Counted from the stretch's first letter, positions 34,357 through 43,339 are shown. The stretch is 64,000 bases of DNA from Sva-07 sp963698565 (GCA_963698565.1 CAVORH010000037.1:1-64000); one strand, 5' to 3'. The notes: generated by a model from the letters alone, not told the origin. Made by a program: numbers and translations.

Positions 34357-35283
34357 TCACGCATCGACCACGAGCCGCCGAAGCCCCTCGTCGAGTTCGG
34401 TCCACGGCGACCAGGCGAGGTGGATCCGGGCCCGAACGGGAGAGATCGCGAAACGCGCCAGCTCATCGAGCCGCTGCGGTCGATGAACCGGTTCGAGCGA
34501 CTCGGCGCCGTCGACGAGGAACGCGAGCCGCTGCCACAACTCCCCGATCGGCGTCTGCACCCCGGTTCCGACGTTCACGACGAGTCCGCCACCGTGATCG
34601 AGCGCCTTCGCGAGCGCGTCGACGGCGTCGTCGACGTACAGCAGGTCGCGGGTCTGCCGGCCGTCACCGTCGATCGACGGCGCGGTTCGGGTCCGGGCTG
34701 CCGCGAGGAACGCTGCCACGACCCCGCCGTCGACACGCTGGCGCGGGCCGTACACGGTCGACACCGCGAGCACCGTGAACTCGATCGCATCGAGATCGCG
34801 GTGCGTCACGAGCAGGTCGATGATCGCTCGGCTGACGACGCCGCGAACCCCCCGCGGCACCAGCTGCGACGTGTCGCCCTCCTTGAGCGGCAGCGCCCTC
34901 GAGGACGGGTGACCATGGAGAACAGTGGCCGGAAGCGCCACGACCACCTTGGCGACGCCATGTCGACGGGCGGACTCCAACGTGGTCAAGGCGAGCCCGA
35001 ACGCTCGGGCGTGATCGTGCCCCGGAGCGACGGACGGCGGGATCGGCGCGAGCAGGTACACCACGTCGGGGCGTCGCATCCCGATCAACGTGTCGGTGTC
35101 GCTCGAGTTGGCATCGAGGTGGTGGATCTTGAGTGCTCCGCCGCTGGCACGGGCGTCGGCCAGATTGGCGAGCGAGCCGACCGAGAGGTCGTCGATCACA
35201 TCGACGACGTGGTTCTCGGACAGCAGCCGGTCGACGAGGTGGGAGCCGATGAAACCGGCCCCACCGATGACGACGACGTTCAC
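34357..35283 (-). CDS. NAD-dependent epimerase/dehydratase-like protein lacking the YxxxK motif
   Basis: An extended SDR of 308 residues with an intact nucleotide loop (VVIGGAGFIGSHLVDRLL) and the later YGPRQRVDGGVVAAFL and DLLYVDDAVDAL. Where family members have the catalytic Tyr-x3-Lys, the sequence reads RGVRGVVSRAIIDLLV, with no Tyr and Arg in place of Lys. It may be a binding or regulatory relative, or use another mechanism. Its ATG overlaps the preceding gene by four bases; the gene is last in the leftward glycan operon and converges on fbiA with 6 bases between. Confidence 0.82.
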   Translation of the reverse strand: MNVVVIGGAGFIGSHLVDRLLSENHVVDVIDDLSVGSLANLADARASGGALKIHHLDANSSDTDTLIGMRRPDVVYLLAPIPPSVAPGHDHARAFGLALTTLESARRHGVAKVVVALPATVLHGHPSSRALPLKEGDTSQLVPRGVRGVVSRAIIDLLVTHRDLDAIEFTVLAVSTVYGPRQRVDGGVVAAFLAAARTRTAPSIDGDGRQTRDLLYVDDAVDALAKALDHGGGLVVNVGTGVQTPIGELWQRLAFLVDGAESLEPVHRPQRLDELARFAISPVRARIHLAWSPWTELDEGLRRLVVDA

Positions 35284-36278
35284 GGTGTCGGCGGGATCGC
35301 GGTGTCGCTGACATGCTCGCCGTCAGCAACCGCGCCACCGGCTCCGATCATGCAGTCCGACACGTGCGAGCCCACGCCGATGCTGCCCATCACGAGTGAG
35401 CGTTCGACGACTGCCCCGTTGCCGACCCGGGCGTGCGGGAGCAGGACCGAGTCGGTGACGACAGCGCCGCGATGGACGATCGCATGGTCGCCGATGATGC
35501 TGTTGACGATGGTGGCATCGACCGCCACCTCGGCGGATCGGGAGATCGGCTCGGCGTGCTCGGCCACCCGAGCTCCGTCGAGGAGATCGAGGTTCGCGGC
35601 CCGATACAGCTCGGGACGTCCGGCGTCGATCCAATAGTCGTCGGTTGCGATCCCGAAGAGGCTTCCGGCGGCGACGAGGCGGGGAAACGTGTCGCGCTCG
35701 ACCGACACACGCTCACCTGGCGCGATCAGGTCGAGGACGTCGGGTTCGAACACGTACGTGCCGGCATTGATCAGGTTGCTGGGCTCGGTGCCGGGGGCCG
35801 GCTTCTCGACGAACGCCCGCACCCGCCCGTCCTCGGCGAGGTCGACGACGCCGAACGCCGACGGATCCTCGACCGCGATCAGGTGGAGGGTCGCCGCCGC
35901 GCCGAAGCGGCGGTGAGCGGCCACGAGCAACGCGACGTCGAGGTCGGTCATCACGTCACCGTTGGCGACGACGAAGGTGTCGTCGATGCCGGCGGCGTCG
36001 GCGGCGAACCGGATCGCGCCGGCGGTGTCGAGCGGCTCGGGCTCGACGGCATAGGTCAACGTGACGTCACCGCAACGACCGTCCGGGAAGGCCTCCATGA
36101 ACGGTTCGGGTTGGAAGCCGAGTGCGAGCACCACCTCGGTGACGCCCCCTCGTGCCAGTCGCCCCACCAGTCGAGCGATCATCGGCTCGTGCCCCACCGG
36201 GAGCATCGGCTTCGGCGTGCTCAGCGTGAGCGGACGCAGCCGTGTACCGAAGCCGCCGACGAGGACGACCGCGCGCAT
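35280..36278 (-). CDS. Sugar-phosphate nucleotidyltransferase, mannose-1-phosphate guanylyltransferase-like
   Basis: Makes a nucleotide sugar from a sugar 1-phosphate. The 332-residue protein has the signature GGFGTRLRPLTLSTPKPMLPV, the metal-binding FVVANGDVMTD, the sugar-binding EKP and NAGTYVFEPDV, and a C-terminal left-handed helix. It holds the position of the mycobacterial manB (guanylyltransferase) between the fbi and rml genes, making GDP-mannose the likely product for Gmd, but UDP- or dTDP-glucose cannot be excluded. Stop and start overlap the next gene by four bases. Confidence 0.9.
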   Translation of the reverse strand: MRAVVLVGGFGTRLRPLTLSTPKPMLPVGHEPMIARLVGRLARGGVTEVVLALGFQPEPFMEAFPDGRCGDVTLTYAVEPEPLDTAGAIRFAADAAGIDDTFVVANGDVMTDLDVALLVAAHRRFGAAATLHLIAVEDPSAFGVVDLAEDGRVRAFVEKPAPGTEPSNLINAGTYVFEPDVLDLIAPGERVSVERDTFPRLVAAGSLFGIATDDYWIDAGRPELYRAANLDLLDGARVAEHAEPISRSAEVAVDATIVNSIIGDHAIVHRGAVVTDSVLLPHARVGNGAVVERSLVMGSIGVGSHVSDCMIGAGGAVADGEHVSDTAIPPTP

Positions 36279-37090
36279 CAGCCCTCCGTGGTCGACGGCA
36301 CGTCGGCCGGCACCGAACCGCCGGGCAACGTGGACTCGGTCAGATCAGCCGGGGTGAGCTGGCCGCTGTCGATCGCTCCGAGTTCGGGAAGTTCGGGCGC
36401 CCACGGCGGCATGCTGACGTCGGTGTCGTCGGGCACGAAGGCAATGGCGACGACCATCTGGTCCTTGTCGAGGCGGATGTTGTTGAAGTCCGCGATGTAG
36501 GTGGTGCCGTCGTCGGTGTCGGAGAAGTTGTCCCACACGACCACCTTGAGTTCGGCGTCCTCCTCGGAGCCGTCGATGGTGCACGTGGTCTCGCCGTCCT
36601 CGAACACGCCGGTCTCCTGCTGGTACGGCAGGCCGGCGCGCTGGTTCTCGGGGAAGGTGAGCTTGTCGTTGGTCAGCTCGACGCCGTAGGTGTCGAGGAA
36701 CACGCCGAGCTTGGCATTGCTCCCGACGGCGGCGTTGGAGAACGCATGCCAGTGGATCAGCCCGTCGTCGTGGCTGTGGATGCCGGACCGGGCGAAATCG
36801 GTGTTCAGGAAGCCGGCATCGTCGCGCTCCTCTGCGTCACCGCTCAGCTGGAACCAGGTGTCGCAGAGATAGAAGCCGTAGGCGTGGTGCCAGTGGTCGG
36901 ATTGGGTCGGAGCGGACGCGTCGACGGTCGGGCGGCTCTGACGGGCGTAGACGACCAGCGCGAGGCCGAGGACGACCACGATCGCCACGACCATCGGGAA
37001 CAAGGTGCCCCCTTGGAAGCGGACTTTCTTGCCCTGACCGGACTTGGCCAGCTTGGCGGCCTTCTTGGTGGATGACGAGGAGGGTGCCAC
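36278..37090 (-). CDS. Single-pass membrane protein of unknown function
   Basis: A 270-residue protein: a Lys/Ser-rich cytoplasmic N-terminus, one helix (LFPMVVAIVVVLGLALVVYA), then an extracytoplasmic domain containing a His-rich stretch (SDHWHHAYGFYLCDTWF and GIHSHDDGLIHWHAFS), which could bind a metal. The domain has two further Cys-containing segments. Not recognised beyond that. It is coupled to the following nucleotidyltransferase by a TGATG overlap, so it probably serves the same glycan pathway. Confidence 0.75.
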   Translation of the reverse strand: MAPSSSSTKKAAKLAKSGQGKKVRFQGGTLFPMVVAIVVVLGLALVVYARQSRPTVDASAPTQSDHWHHAYGFYLCDTWFQLSGDAEERDDAGFLNTDFARSGIHSHDDGLIHWHAFSNAAVGSNAKLGVFLDTYGVELTNDKLTFPENQRAGLPYQQETGVFEDGETTCTIDGSEEDAELKVVVWDNFSDTDDGTTYIADFNNIRLDKDQMVVAIAFVPDDTDVSMPPWAPELPELGAIDSGQLTPADLTESTLPGGSVPADVPSTTEG

Positions 37091-37176
37091 GGGGACCAGA
37101 GGTTATCGGCGGGGGGCGACCTTCGGGGGTCGGGCTGTGCACGATCGGCGCCCGGGAACGCTCGACCCCGGCGCGG

Positions 37177-38430
37177 TCAGAGATCCGCGAGCAGGTCGTC
37201 GTAGGCAGCGCCGACCGCGCGCGGCGACGCCTCGCGCTCCACCCAGGCGCGACCACGCTCGCCCATCCGGTCCCTGAGGTCCGGATCGTCGAGCAGCCGC
37301 CGAAGACCTCCGACGAACGCGGACACGTCGTCGGGAGCGACGGCCAGGCCGCCGCCCGACTCCGCGAGGATCTTCGGGACGGCCGTGTCGGGGTCGATCG
37401 CGGCCACGACCGGACGACCGGCCGCCATGATCGAGTACGTCTTCGACGGCACGCTGACACGACCGAGACCCGCACGCAATGGGACCACGTGGATGTCGCC
37501 CGTCGCGAGCAGTTCCGCCAGGCGCGAGGGCTCGATGTACCCGGCGAACCGCACGTTGGCGCGCCCGACGGCCGATGCCTCGAGCGTGTCCCTCGCCGCG
37601 CCGTCGCCATTGATCAGGAACGTCACGTCCGGGAGCACGTCGGCCGCCGCGACCATGAGATCGAGCGACTGGGAGAACCCGACGTTGCCTGCATAGAGCA
37701 CGACGGGCCCCTCACCGAGGCCGAGTTCGCGCCGGTAGTCGGTCAGCCGATCCATCGGCACGATCGCGTCGGTGTCGACGAAGTTCGGGATCACGTGGAC
37801 GCGGTCCCGCCTGCCCGGAGACATCTTGGCCGCGACGTTGTCGCGGAGGTCGTCGGACAGCACGGTCACGGCGTCCGCAGCGCGATAGCTGATCCGTTCG
37901 AGCCAGGACGCGGCGGCGATGATCCAGCGGTTGCTGATCGCACCGGTCTCGATCGCAGCATCGGGGAACACGTCCTGGATGTTGAACACCATCGGAGCCC
38001 GACGCAGCCGACTGACGATCCACCCGGTCAATCCGAGCGTGAGCGGTGGCGACATGGCGATCACGGCGCCGACGGGCCGGCGCCAGCCGCCGACCCGGAG
38101 ACCCTGGACGCCCGCCAGCAACGAGTAGGCGATGAACCCCACCGCCCGACGGACGAGCTTGGTCTTGTCGTCGCCGGGGAACGGATGCACCCGGGTGACC
38201 GAACCCCACGGGGTCACCTCCCGGCGGACCAGCGCTCCCTCCCATCCGTCCTCGATCCGGTGGCTGCGGTACCACGGCAGCGACGTCACGACGTGGACCG
38301 TGTGACCCCGCTCGACGAGTTCGGCGACGATGCGCGTCATCACGGTGCCGGTGGGAGCGGTGTCCGGCTCGAAGTGGGGGCACAGCACGACCAACGGGCG
38401 TCGCCCGTCCGGGCTGCGGTGTCGGGTCAT
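37177..38430 (-). CDS. Family 4 glycosyltransferase, WbuB-like
   Basis: A 417-residue GT4 enzyme. The N-terminus VVLCPHFEPDTAPTGTVMTRIVAELVERGHTVHVVTSLPW resembles WbuB/WcaI transferases, which act on amino- or deoxysugars; the hinge VVLYAGNVGFSQSLDLMVAAADVL and the donor-site VPSKTYSIMAAGRPVVAAIDPDT follow. ATG 38430 was chosen because it overlaps the preceding stop (ATGA) and opens the conserved domain; the longer frame to 38571 lies inside the upstream gene. Confidence 0.9.
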   Translation of the reverse strand: MTRHRSPDGRRPLVVLCPHFEPDTAPTGTVMTRIVAELVERGHTVHVVTSLPWYRSHRIEDGWEGALVRREVTPWGSVTRVHPFPGDDKTKLVRRAVGFIAYSLLAGVQGLRVGGWRRPVGAVIAMSPPLTLGLTGWIVSRLRRAPMVFNIQDVFPDAAIETGAISNRWIIAAASWLERISYRAADAVTVLSDDLRDNVAAKMSPGRRDRVHVIPNFVDTDAIVPMDRLTDYRRELGLGEGPVVLYAGNVGFSQSLDLMVAAADVLPDVTFLINGDGAARDTLEASAVGRANVRFAGYIEPSRLAELLATGDIHVVPLRAGLGRVSVPSKTYSIMAAGRPVVAAIDPDTAVPKILAESGGGLAVAPDDVSAFVGGLRRLLDDPDLRDRMGERGRAWVEREASPRAVGAAYDDLLADL

Positions 38431-39614
38431 CGTTCGAACTCGAGCGCCGCTCGATAGGCGTGGGCGAGGCCCGCACCCGATCGTTGAGCCGTGAACATCT
38501 CGGCGCGACGCCGACCTGCCACACGCATTTCGACCGAGCGAGCGGCGACCACCTCCAACGCGTCGGCCCACGCATCGTGGTCGAGCGGCAGCACGAGCCC
38601 GGCATCATCGACCACTTCGGCGAGCGCCGGTTGGTCGGAACAGATCACGGGCGTTCCCAGCGCCATTGCCTCGACCACCGGGGCGCCGAACCCCTCGTAC
38701 TCGCTCGGGAACACGAGTGCGTCGGCCAAGGCGATCAGACCGTCGCGATGGGCATCGGGAACCCGACCCGGTCGGACCACCCGTCGGGCCAGGTCGAGAC
38801 GATCGATCGCCGCCGCCACGTCGGCGTCGGCGGAGCCCGCCCCACCGAGGAGCACGAGGCGCAGCTCGGGATCGTCCCAGTGACGTGCCATCACCTCGAG
38901 CAGGAATCGGTGGCCCTTGTGCGGATGGGTGATGGCCGGGAACACGAGGACCGGTCCGCTTCCCAGGCCGTAGTCGCGTCGGAGTTCGAACTCCGACGGT
39001 GCGTCGACACCGAGGGCCGGTTCGACCCCGTGCGGCACCACCAGCACCCGGGCGGGGTCGGTGCCGTACGCGTCGATGACCGTGCGGCGCACGTACTCGG
39101 TCGGGACGGCGACGACGGCGGCCCGACCGATGCTTCGGGGAATCGACCACGACAGGTAGCGGAGCTTCGTGGCGCTCAGGTAGCCCGGATGCGTGAGGTG
39201 CTGCAGGTCGTGGATGGTCAGGACGATCGGCCGGTGACCGCCGATCGGGGCGGTGCCGCCGCCATGGTGGACGATGTCGGCACCCCCGGTCCGTCGGCGG
39301 AGCCAGGTGTGCTCCGCCACGATCCGCCTCGGTCGTCGATCGCCGGAGATGCCGGCAGCCACCATCGGGTACAGGTCGTGCAGCTCCGGGTGGGCATCGA
39401 CGAAGGCAGGCAGACAGTAGAGCGTCGGCACGAACTGGGCCGGTTGCATGGCGAGACCGAGCAGTTGTCGGACGAGGTACTGCTCCGAGCCGCCGACGTC
39501 GCCCGGAACGCACCAGAGCAGGTTGACCGCCACGTCGACGACCGACATCCGTGGGTCGCCAGCGGTCGCCGACTTCGTCGACGCGGCATCGGTGGAAGGG
39601 GTCGGTTCGGTCAT
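38427..39614 (-). CDS. Family 4 glycosyltransferase
   Basis: A 395-residue GT4 enzyme of the mannosyltransferase-like type. It contains LLWCVPGDVGGSEQYLVRQL near the start, the hinge VLVFPAITHPHKGHRFLLEVMARH and the donor-site FPSEYEGFGAPVVEAMALGTPVICSDQ. Its ATG overlaps the stop of the upstream GT4 gene (ATGA) and its stop overlaps the next start, so three transferases are made as a coupled set. Confidence 0.9.
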   Translation of the reverse strand: MTEPTPSTDAASTKSATAGDPRMSVVDVAVNLLWCVPGDVGGSEQYLVRQLLGLAMQPAQFVPTLYCLPAFVDAHPELHDLYPMVAAGISGDRRPRRIVAEHTWLRRRTGGADIVHHGGGTAPIGGHRPIVLTIHDLQHLTHPGYLSATKLRYLSWSIPRSIGRAAVVAVPTEYVRRTVIDAYGTDPARVLVVPHGVEPALGVDAPSEFELRRDYGLGSGPVLVFPAITHPHKGHRFLLEVMARHWDDPELRLVLLGGAGSADADVAAAIDRLDLARRVVRPGRVPDAHRDGLIALADALVFPSEYEGFGAPVVEAMALGTPVICSDQPALAEVVDDAGLVLPLDHDAWADALEVVAARSVEMRVAGRRRAEMFTAQRSGAGLAHAYRAALEFER

Positions 39615-40735
39615 GGGACGAGTTCACGGTAGACGGCGAGTGTCCGGTCGGCGGCGACCTTCCACGTGAGTTCGGCCGCCCGGCGGCGGCCCGACGGCGC
39701 GAGTTCAGTGCGCCGGTCGAGTGCCTCGACGATGCCGGCCGCGATGCTCTCGACGTCGAACGGATCGACGAGCACGGCAGCGCCGCCGCCGACCTCCTCG
39801 GTCGAGGTTCCCGCGCTCGTCACCACCGCGGTGCCCTGTGCCATCGCCTCCGCGACGGGCAACCCGAAACCCTCTCGTTCGCTCGGGTACGCGAAGACGG
39901 TGGCCGCGGCGTACAGCGCAGCGAGATCGGCGGCGGGCACGAAGCCGAGGAAGAGCGCGTCGCCGATGTCCGACAGGCCGGTGTCGCCCCAGCCGGTTGC
40001 TCCGGCGATGACGAGCGGCAGATCGACGCCGGGACGTTGCATGGCGGCCACGAGGCGTCGCAGGTTCTTGCGAGGTTCGATCGTGCCGACGAAGAGGACG
40101 AACTCACTCGGCAGCCGGTACCGCACCCGGATCCGTTCGACATCGGCGTCGGTGACGTCGACGAGATCGACGCCGAGCGGCACGTGTCGCAGCGTGGCGG
40201 GGTCGAGGCCGGCGGCATCGCACTCGCGCATCGTGGCGAGGCTGGAACAGAGCACGCGATCGGCTCGGCGAGCGATCGCATCGAGCGCTCGCCGCATGAC
40301 ACGGGCTCCCTGGCGGGTGAACTGCGAGGGTTCGTGGATGAACGCGAGGTCGTGGACCGTCACCACGAGCGGCGCGGCGGTCGCGCACGGAATGAGCCCG
40401 GTGGCGTGGGCGACATCGATGTCGCCGATGACCGATTCGACCTTGGGCCAGTTCAGGCGGATCCAGCTCTCGTACAGCAGCGGTCGAGCGAGCGGCAGCA
40501 TCGCCACGGTGCCGACGGGACGGAACTCGGGGATCGGAACGGTCGGGTGACGGCCGGCGACCTGGTGGATCTCGACGTCGTCGGGGCGCCGGGCGAGTTC
40601 ACGAGCGACCCGCAGTGCGGCGACCGCCGTGCCCCCGGGCGACGGATGCCAACACTGCTCGACGGTGTAGGCGACCTGCAGCGGCTGTCGAACCTCGGCG
40701 CCCGCAGCGGGTTCGGCGGTGGGCGGGTCGGGCAC
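39611..40735 (-). CDS. Family 4 glycosyltransferase
   Basis: First of three coupled GT4 genes. About 374 residues with QVAYTVEQCWHPSPGGTAVAALRVAREL near the N-terminus, the hinge LFVGTIEPRKNLRRLVAAMQ and the donor-site YPSEREGFGLPVAEAMAQGTAVV. The frame extends to 40837 but that would overlap the divergent fcl start; the GTG at 40735, preceded by GGGACG, is preferred, with ATGs at 40795 or 40789 as alternatives. Confidence 0.87.
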   Translation of the reverse strand: MPDPPTAEPAAGAEVRQPLQVAYTVEQCWHPSPGGTAVAALRVARELARRPDDVEIHQVAGRHPTVPIPEFRPVGTVAMLPLARPLLYESWIRLNWPKVESVIGDIDVAHATGLIPCATAAPLVVTVHDLAFIHEPSQFTRQGARVMRRALDAIARRADRVLCSSLATMRECDAAGLDPATLRHVPLGVDLVDVTDADVERIRVRYRLPSEFVLFVGTIEPRKNLRRLVAAMQRPGVDLPLVIAGATGWGDTGLSDIGDALFLGFVPAADLAALYAAATVFAYPSEREGFGLPVAEAMAQGTAVVTSAGTSTEEVGGGAAVLVDPFDVESIAAGIVEALDRRTELAPSGRRRAAELTWKVAADRTLAVYRELVP

Positions 40736-40810
40736 CGTCCCATGATGCCGCGTCGACGTCGTCGCCGGGCGCGATGACCGACGACGCATTCCCATCAGGC
40801 ATCGGGCCCG

Positions 40811-40816
40811 TAGCCT
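40811..40816 (+). promoter_or_regulatory. -10 element TAGCCT of fcl
   Basis: TAGCCT 8 bases before the ATG at 40825, predicting a leaderless mRNA. Confidence 0.55.
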
Positions 40817-40824
40817 GATCCACG

Positions 40825-41811
40825 ATGTCGTCGCCAATCACCAGCCACGATCCCACCGACTCCTGGGGTGGCCGCCGCGTCACCGTCACCGGCGGAGCAG
40901 GCTTTCTCGGCCGCCGCGTCGTCGCTCGACTGCGCGACGCCGGCGCAACGGTGTCGGCCCCGCGCAGCAGCGAGTACGACCTGACGGTTCCCGGATCGGC
41001 CGAGGCGATGCTCGACGCGTTGCAGCCGTCACTGGTGATCCATCTCGCGGCCGACGTCGGCGGGATCGGCTACAACCTCGACCACCCGGCGCGGCTCTAT
41101 CTCGCCAACCTGTTGATGGGAACTCACGTGATCGAAGCCGCTCGGGCGGCCGACATCGACAAGACGGTGCTCGTGGGAACGGTGTGTTCGTACCCCAAGT
41201 TCACGCCGGTTCCGTTCGCCGAGGACGACCTCTGGAACGGCTACCCGGAGGAGACGAACGCCCCGTACGGCATTGCCAAGAAGGCCCACCTGATCCATGC
41301 ACAGGTCAACGAGCAGCAGTACGGCCAGCGCTTCGCGTATCTGATCCCCACGAACCTCTACGGACCAGGCGACAAGTTCCACCCGTCGGTGTCGCACGTC
41401 ATCCCCGCGCTGATCAAGAAGTGCGTCGAGGCGAAGGAGTCCGGTGCCGATCATGTCGAGGTGTGGGGTACCGGCGCTGCGAGCCGCGAGTACCTCTACG
41501 TCGACGACGCTGCCGATGCGATCGTGCGTGCGGCCGAGGTCGAGGTCGGGGCGGATCCGATCAACCTCGGCGCCGATCGCGAGGTGACGATCCGCGAGAC
41601 GGTCGAGACGATCGCCGGGCTCGTCGGCTTCGAGGGCGAGTTGCGATGGGACGCATCGAAGCCCGACGGTCAACCGCGCCGTGCGGTCGACGGCAGCCGG
41701 GCGCGCGAACTGCTCGGCTGGATCCCGTCGATGGACTTCGAGACCGGCCTGCGCGCAACGATCGACTGGTATCTCGCCAACCGCACCGACGCCGAGCGCG
41801 ACCCCCACTGA
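40825..41811 (+). CDS. fcl: GDP-L-fucose synthase
   Basis: Epimerises and reduces GDP-4-keto-6-deoxymannose (the Gmd product) to GDP-L-fucose. The 328-residue SDR has the NADP loop TGGAGFLGRRVVARL, catalytic Ser and Cys in VGTVCSYPKF, and YGIAKKAHLIHAQV (YxxxK). The region NLYGPGDKFHPSVSHVIPALIKK is characteristic of this enzyme. It is transcribed away from the GT4 operon and converges on mug; a strong hairpin separates the two. Confidence 0.95.
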   Translation: MSSPITSHDPTDSWGGRRVTVTGGAGFLGRRVVARLRDAGATVSAPRSSEYDLTVPGSAEAMLDALQPSLVIHLAADVGGIGYNLDHPARLYLANLLMGTHVIEAARAADIDKTVLVGTVCSYPKFTPVPFAEDDLWNGYPEETNAPYGIAKKAHLIHAQVNEQQYGQRFAYLIPTNLYGPGDKFHPSVSHVIPALIKKCVEAKESGADHVEVWGTGAASREYLYVDDAADAIVRAAEVEVGADPINLGADREVTIRETVETIAGLVGFEGELRWDASKPDGQPRRAVDGSRARELLGWIPSMDFETGLRATIDWYLANRTDAERDPH

Positions 41812-41818
41812 CCCCCGT

Positions 41819-41861
41819 GCGATGAGTCCGGGCGCGACCTGTGCGCGCCGGAACTCATCGC
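41819..41861. terminator. Strong imperfect hairpin between convergent fcl and mug
   Basis: GCGATGAGT pairs with ACTCATCGC, then CCGG with CCGG and CGCG with CGCG, with two single-base bulges and a 7-base loop (41837-41843). It starts 8 bases after the fcl stop and contains the mug stop codon (41855-41857), so it may end both transcripts. Confidence 0.6.
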
Positions 41862-42427
41862 GCCGAGACGATGCCCGCCGCGATGGCGGGTTCGCGGTAG
41901 GCGGCGGCGAGCGTGTCGACCGTCTCGTGGGCGTTCAGGCCACTCGGATTCGGCACCACGAAGAGCCGTGAGCCCTCGAACCCGCCCGGCTGCTCCCCCA
42001 TCGCCGCCTTGGGCACCCCGAACGCGGTCCGGTAGGCGGTGATACCGGCGATCGCCACGACGGCGGGCCGGTGTTCGATGACGAACGACCGAAGTGCGGC
42101 ACCGCCCTCGCGCAGTTCGGCGGCGGTGAGCTCGGACGCCTTCACCGTCGCCCGGTTGACCACGTTGGTGATGCCGATCCCCCGTTCGATCAGGTGGCGA
42201 CGGTCGTCATCGGTCATACCGGCGCCACGGTCGATCGGGCGGTCGAGGATCCCGGCGGCGAACAGCGCCGGGTAGAAGCGGTTGCCCGGGTGGGCGAAGT
42301 GGGTCTGCGTCGCTGCGGTCCACAGGCCCGGATTGATCCCGACGAACAACAATCGCAGCCCCGGCCCCACCAGATCCGGCACCGTTGCGTCGACGTACGA
42401 CTCCAGTTCCGCTCGCGTGAACCCCAC
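41855..42427 (-). CDS. mug: Mismatch-specific (G:U/T) DNA glycosylase
   Basis: Removes uracil or thymine opposite guanine, starting base-excision repair. The 190 residues contain LLFVGINPGLWTAATQTHFAHPGNRFYPAL, the active-site region of the Mug/TDG family (Asn in GINPG), and RLFVVPNPSGLNAH, the second conserved motif. It starts with GTG 42427 directly after rmlD. The first codons (GTG GGG TTC ACG) fall inside a long palindrome that also contains the rmlD stop, so either the start or the promoter may have been rewritten by that element. Confidence 0.92.
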   Translation of the reverse strand: MGFTRAELESYVDATVPDLVGPGLRLLFVGINPGLWTAATQTHFAHPGNRFYPALFAAGILDRPIDRGAGMTDDDRRHLIERGIGITNVVNRATVKASELTAAELREGGAALRSFVIEHRPAVVAIAGITAYRTAFGVPKAAMGEQPGGFEGSRLFVVPNPSGLNAHETVDTLAAAYREPAIAAGIVSAR

Positions 42428-42498
42428 AACCCGAAATATGCCGGGAATCGGTCGCTCAGCGTCCCGATTCCGGCATTTTTCGGTGGGCTGGGTTCACG
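42416..42498. repeat. 83-base imperfect palindrome spanning rmlD stop and mug start
   Basis: The outer arms CGTGAACCC and GGGTTCACG and the inner arms (CCGAAA-ATGCCGG-AATCGG and its near-complement) give roughly 36-base arms around a 12-base loop at 42452-42463. The right arm includes the rmlD stop and the left arm the first four codons of mug. It may be a terminator or a REP-like element. Confidence 0.65.
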
Positions 42499-43339
42499 TG
42501 AGCTCGGCAACCAGTTCGGCGAGGGGGGCACGGAAGTCGCGCAGCATCGGGAGGCCGGCCGCGCGCCACACTGCGTTGTCGAGCACGCTGTTGGCCGGGC
42601 GGGGCGCCGGACGGGGCGGATCGAGGTCGGCGGTGGCGATCGGCCGGACCCGCTCGGGATCGTGGCCCGCTGCGGCCAGGATCTCGCGCACGAACTCGAA
42701 CCAGCTCACGGCTCCCTGGTTCGTCACGTGGTGGATGCCGCTGCGACGGTCGGCGGCGAGGAGACGCAGTGCCGGCGCAAGATCGGCCGTGAACGTGGGA
42801 TGACCACGCTGGTCGTCGACGAACGCCAAGGCCTGATCGGGGTTCGACGCGAGGCGCAGGACCAGCTTGACCATGTTGTTGCCGTGTGCACCGCAGACCC
42901 ACGAGGTACGGGCCACTGCCGCTCGCGGGCCCGCGGCCTGCTCCCCTGCGAGCTTGGAGCGGCCGTACACCGACTGCGGGTTCGTCGGGTCGTCCTCTCG
43001 ATAGGGACGGTCGAGCGTGCCGTCGAACACGTAGTCGGTGCTGACGTGGACGAGGTGGGCCCCGACGAGTTCGCAGGCCGCCGACAGATGGCCGACGGCA
43101 TCGGCATTGACGGCGAACGCCTGCGCATGGTTGGTCTCGCACGCGTCCACCGCGGTGTACGCGGCGGCGTTGATCACCGCATCGGGACGAACCGCATCGA
43201 GGAGTTGGCCGACCGCCACCGCGTCGGTGACGTCGAGCGCAGATCGATCGACGGCGACGACCTCGTCGCCGAGCGAACGGGCGTGGTGGACGACATCGAC
43301 ACCGAGCTGTCCGGCGGCGCCGGTGACGAGCAGTTTCAT
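42494..43339 (-). CDS. rmlD: dTDP-4-dehydrorhamnose reductase
   Basis: Last step of dTDP-L-rhamnose synthesis, NAD(P)H-dependent. The 281-residue protein has LLVTGAAGQLGVDVV at the N-terminus, VHVSTDYVFDGT and the catalytic YGRSKLAGEQA (YxxxK), then TSWVCGAHGNNMVKLVLRLA. ATG 43339 is chosen because it opens the Rossmann motif and overlaps the stop of a 22-codon frame (ATGA); the longer frame to 43441 runs into rmlA. Only RmlA and RmlD of the four-enzyme pathway are in the window. Confidence 0.95.
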   Translation of the reverse strand: MKLLVTGAAGQLGVDVVHHARSLGDEVVAVDRSALDVTDAVAVGQLLDAVRPDAVINAAAYTAVDACETNHAQAFAVNADAVGHLSAACELVGAHLVHVSTDYVFDGTLDRPYREDDPTNPQSVYGRSKLAGEQAAGPRAAVARTSWVCGAHGNNMVKLVLRLASNPDQALAFVDDQRGHPTFTADLAPALRLLAADRRSGIHHVTNQGAVSWFEFVREILAAAGHDPERVRPIATADLDPPRPAPRPANSVLDNAVWRAAGLPMLRDFRAPLAELVAELT

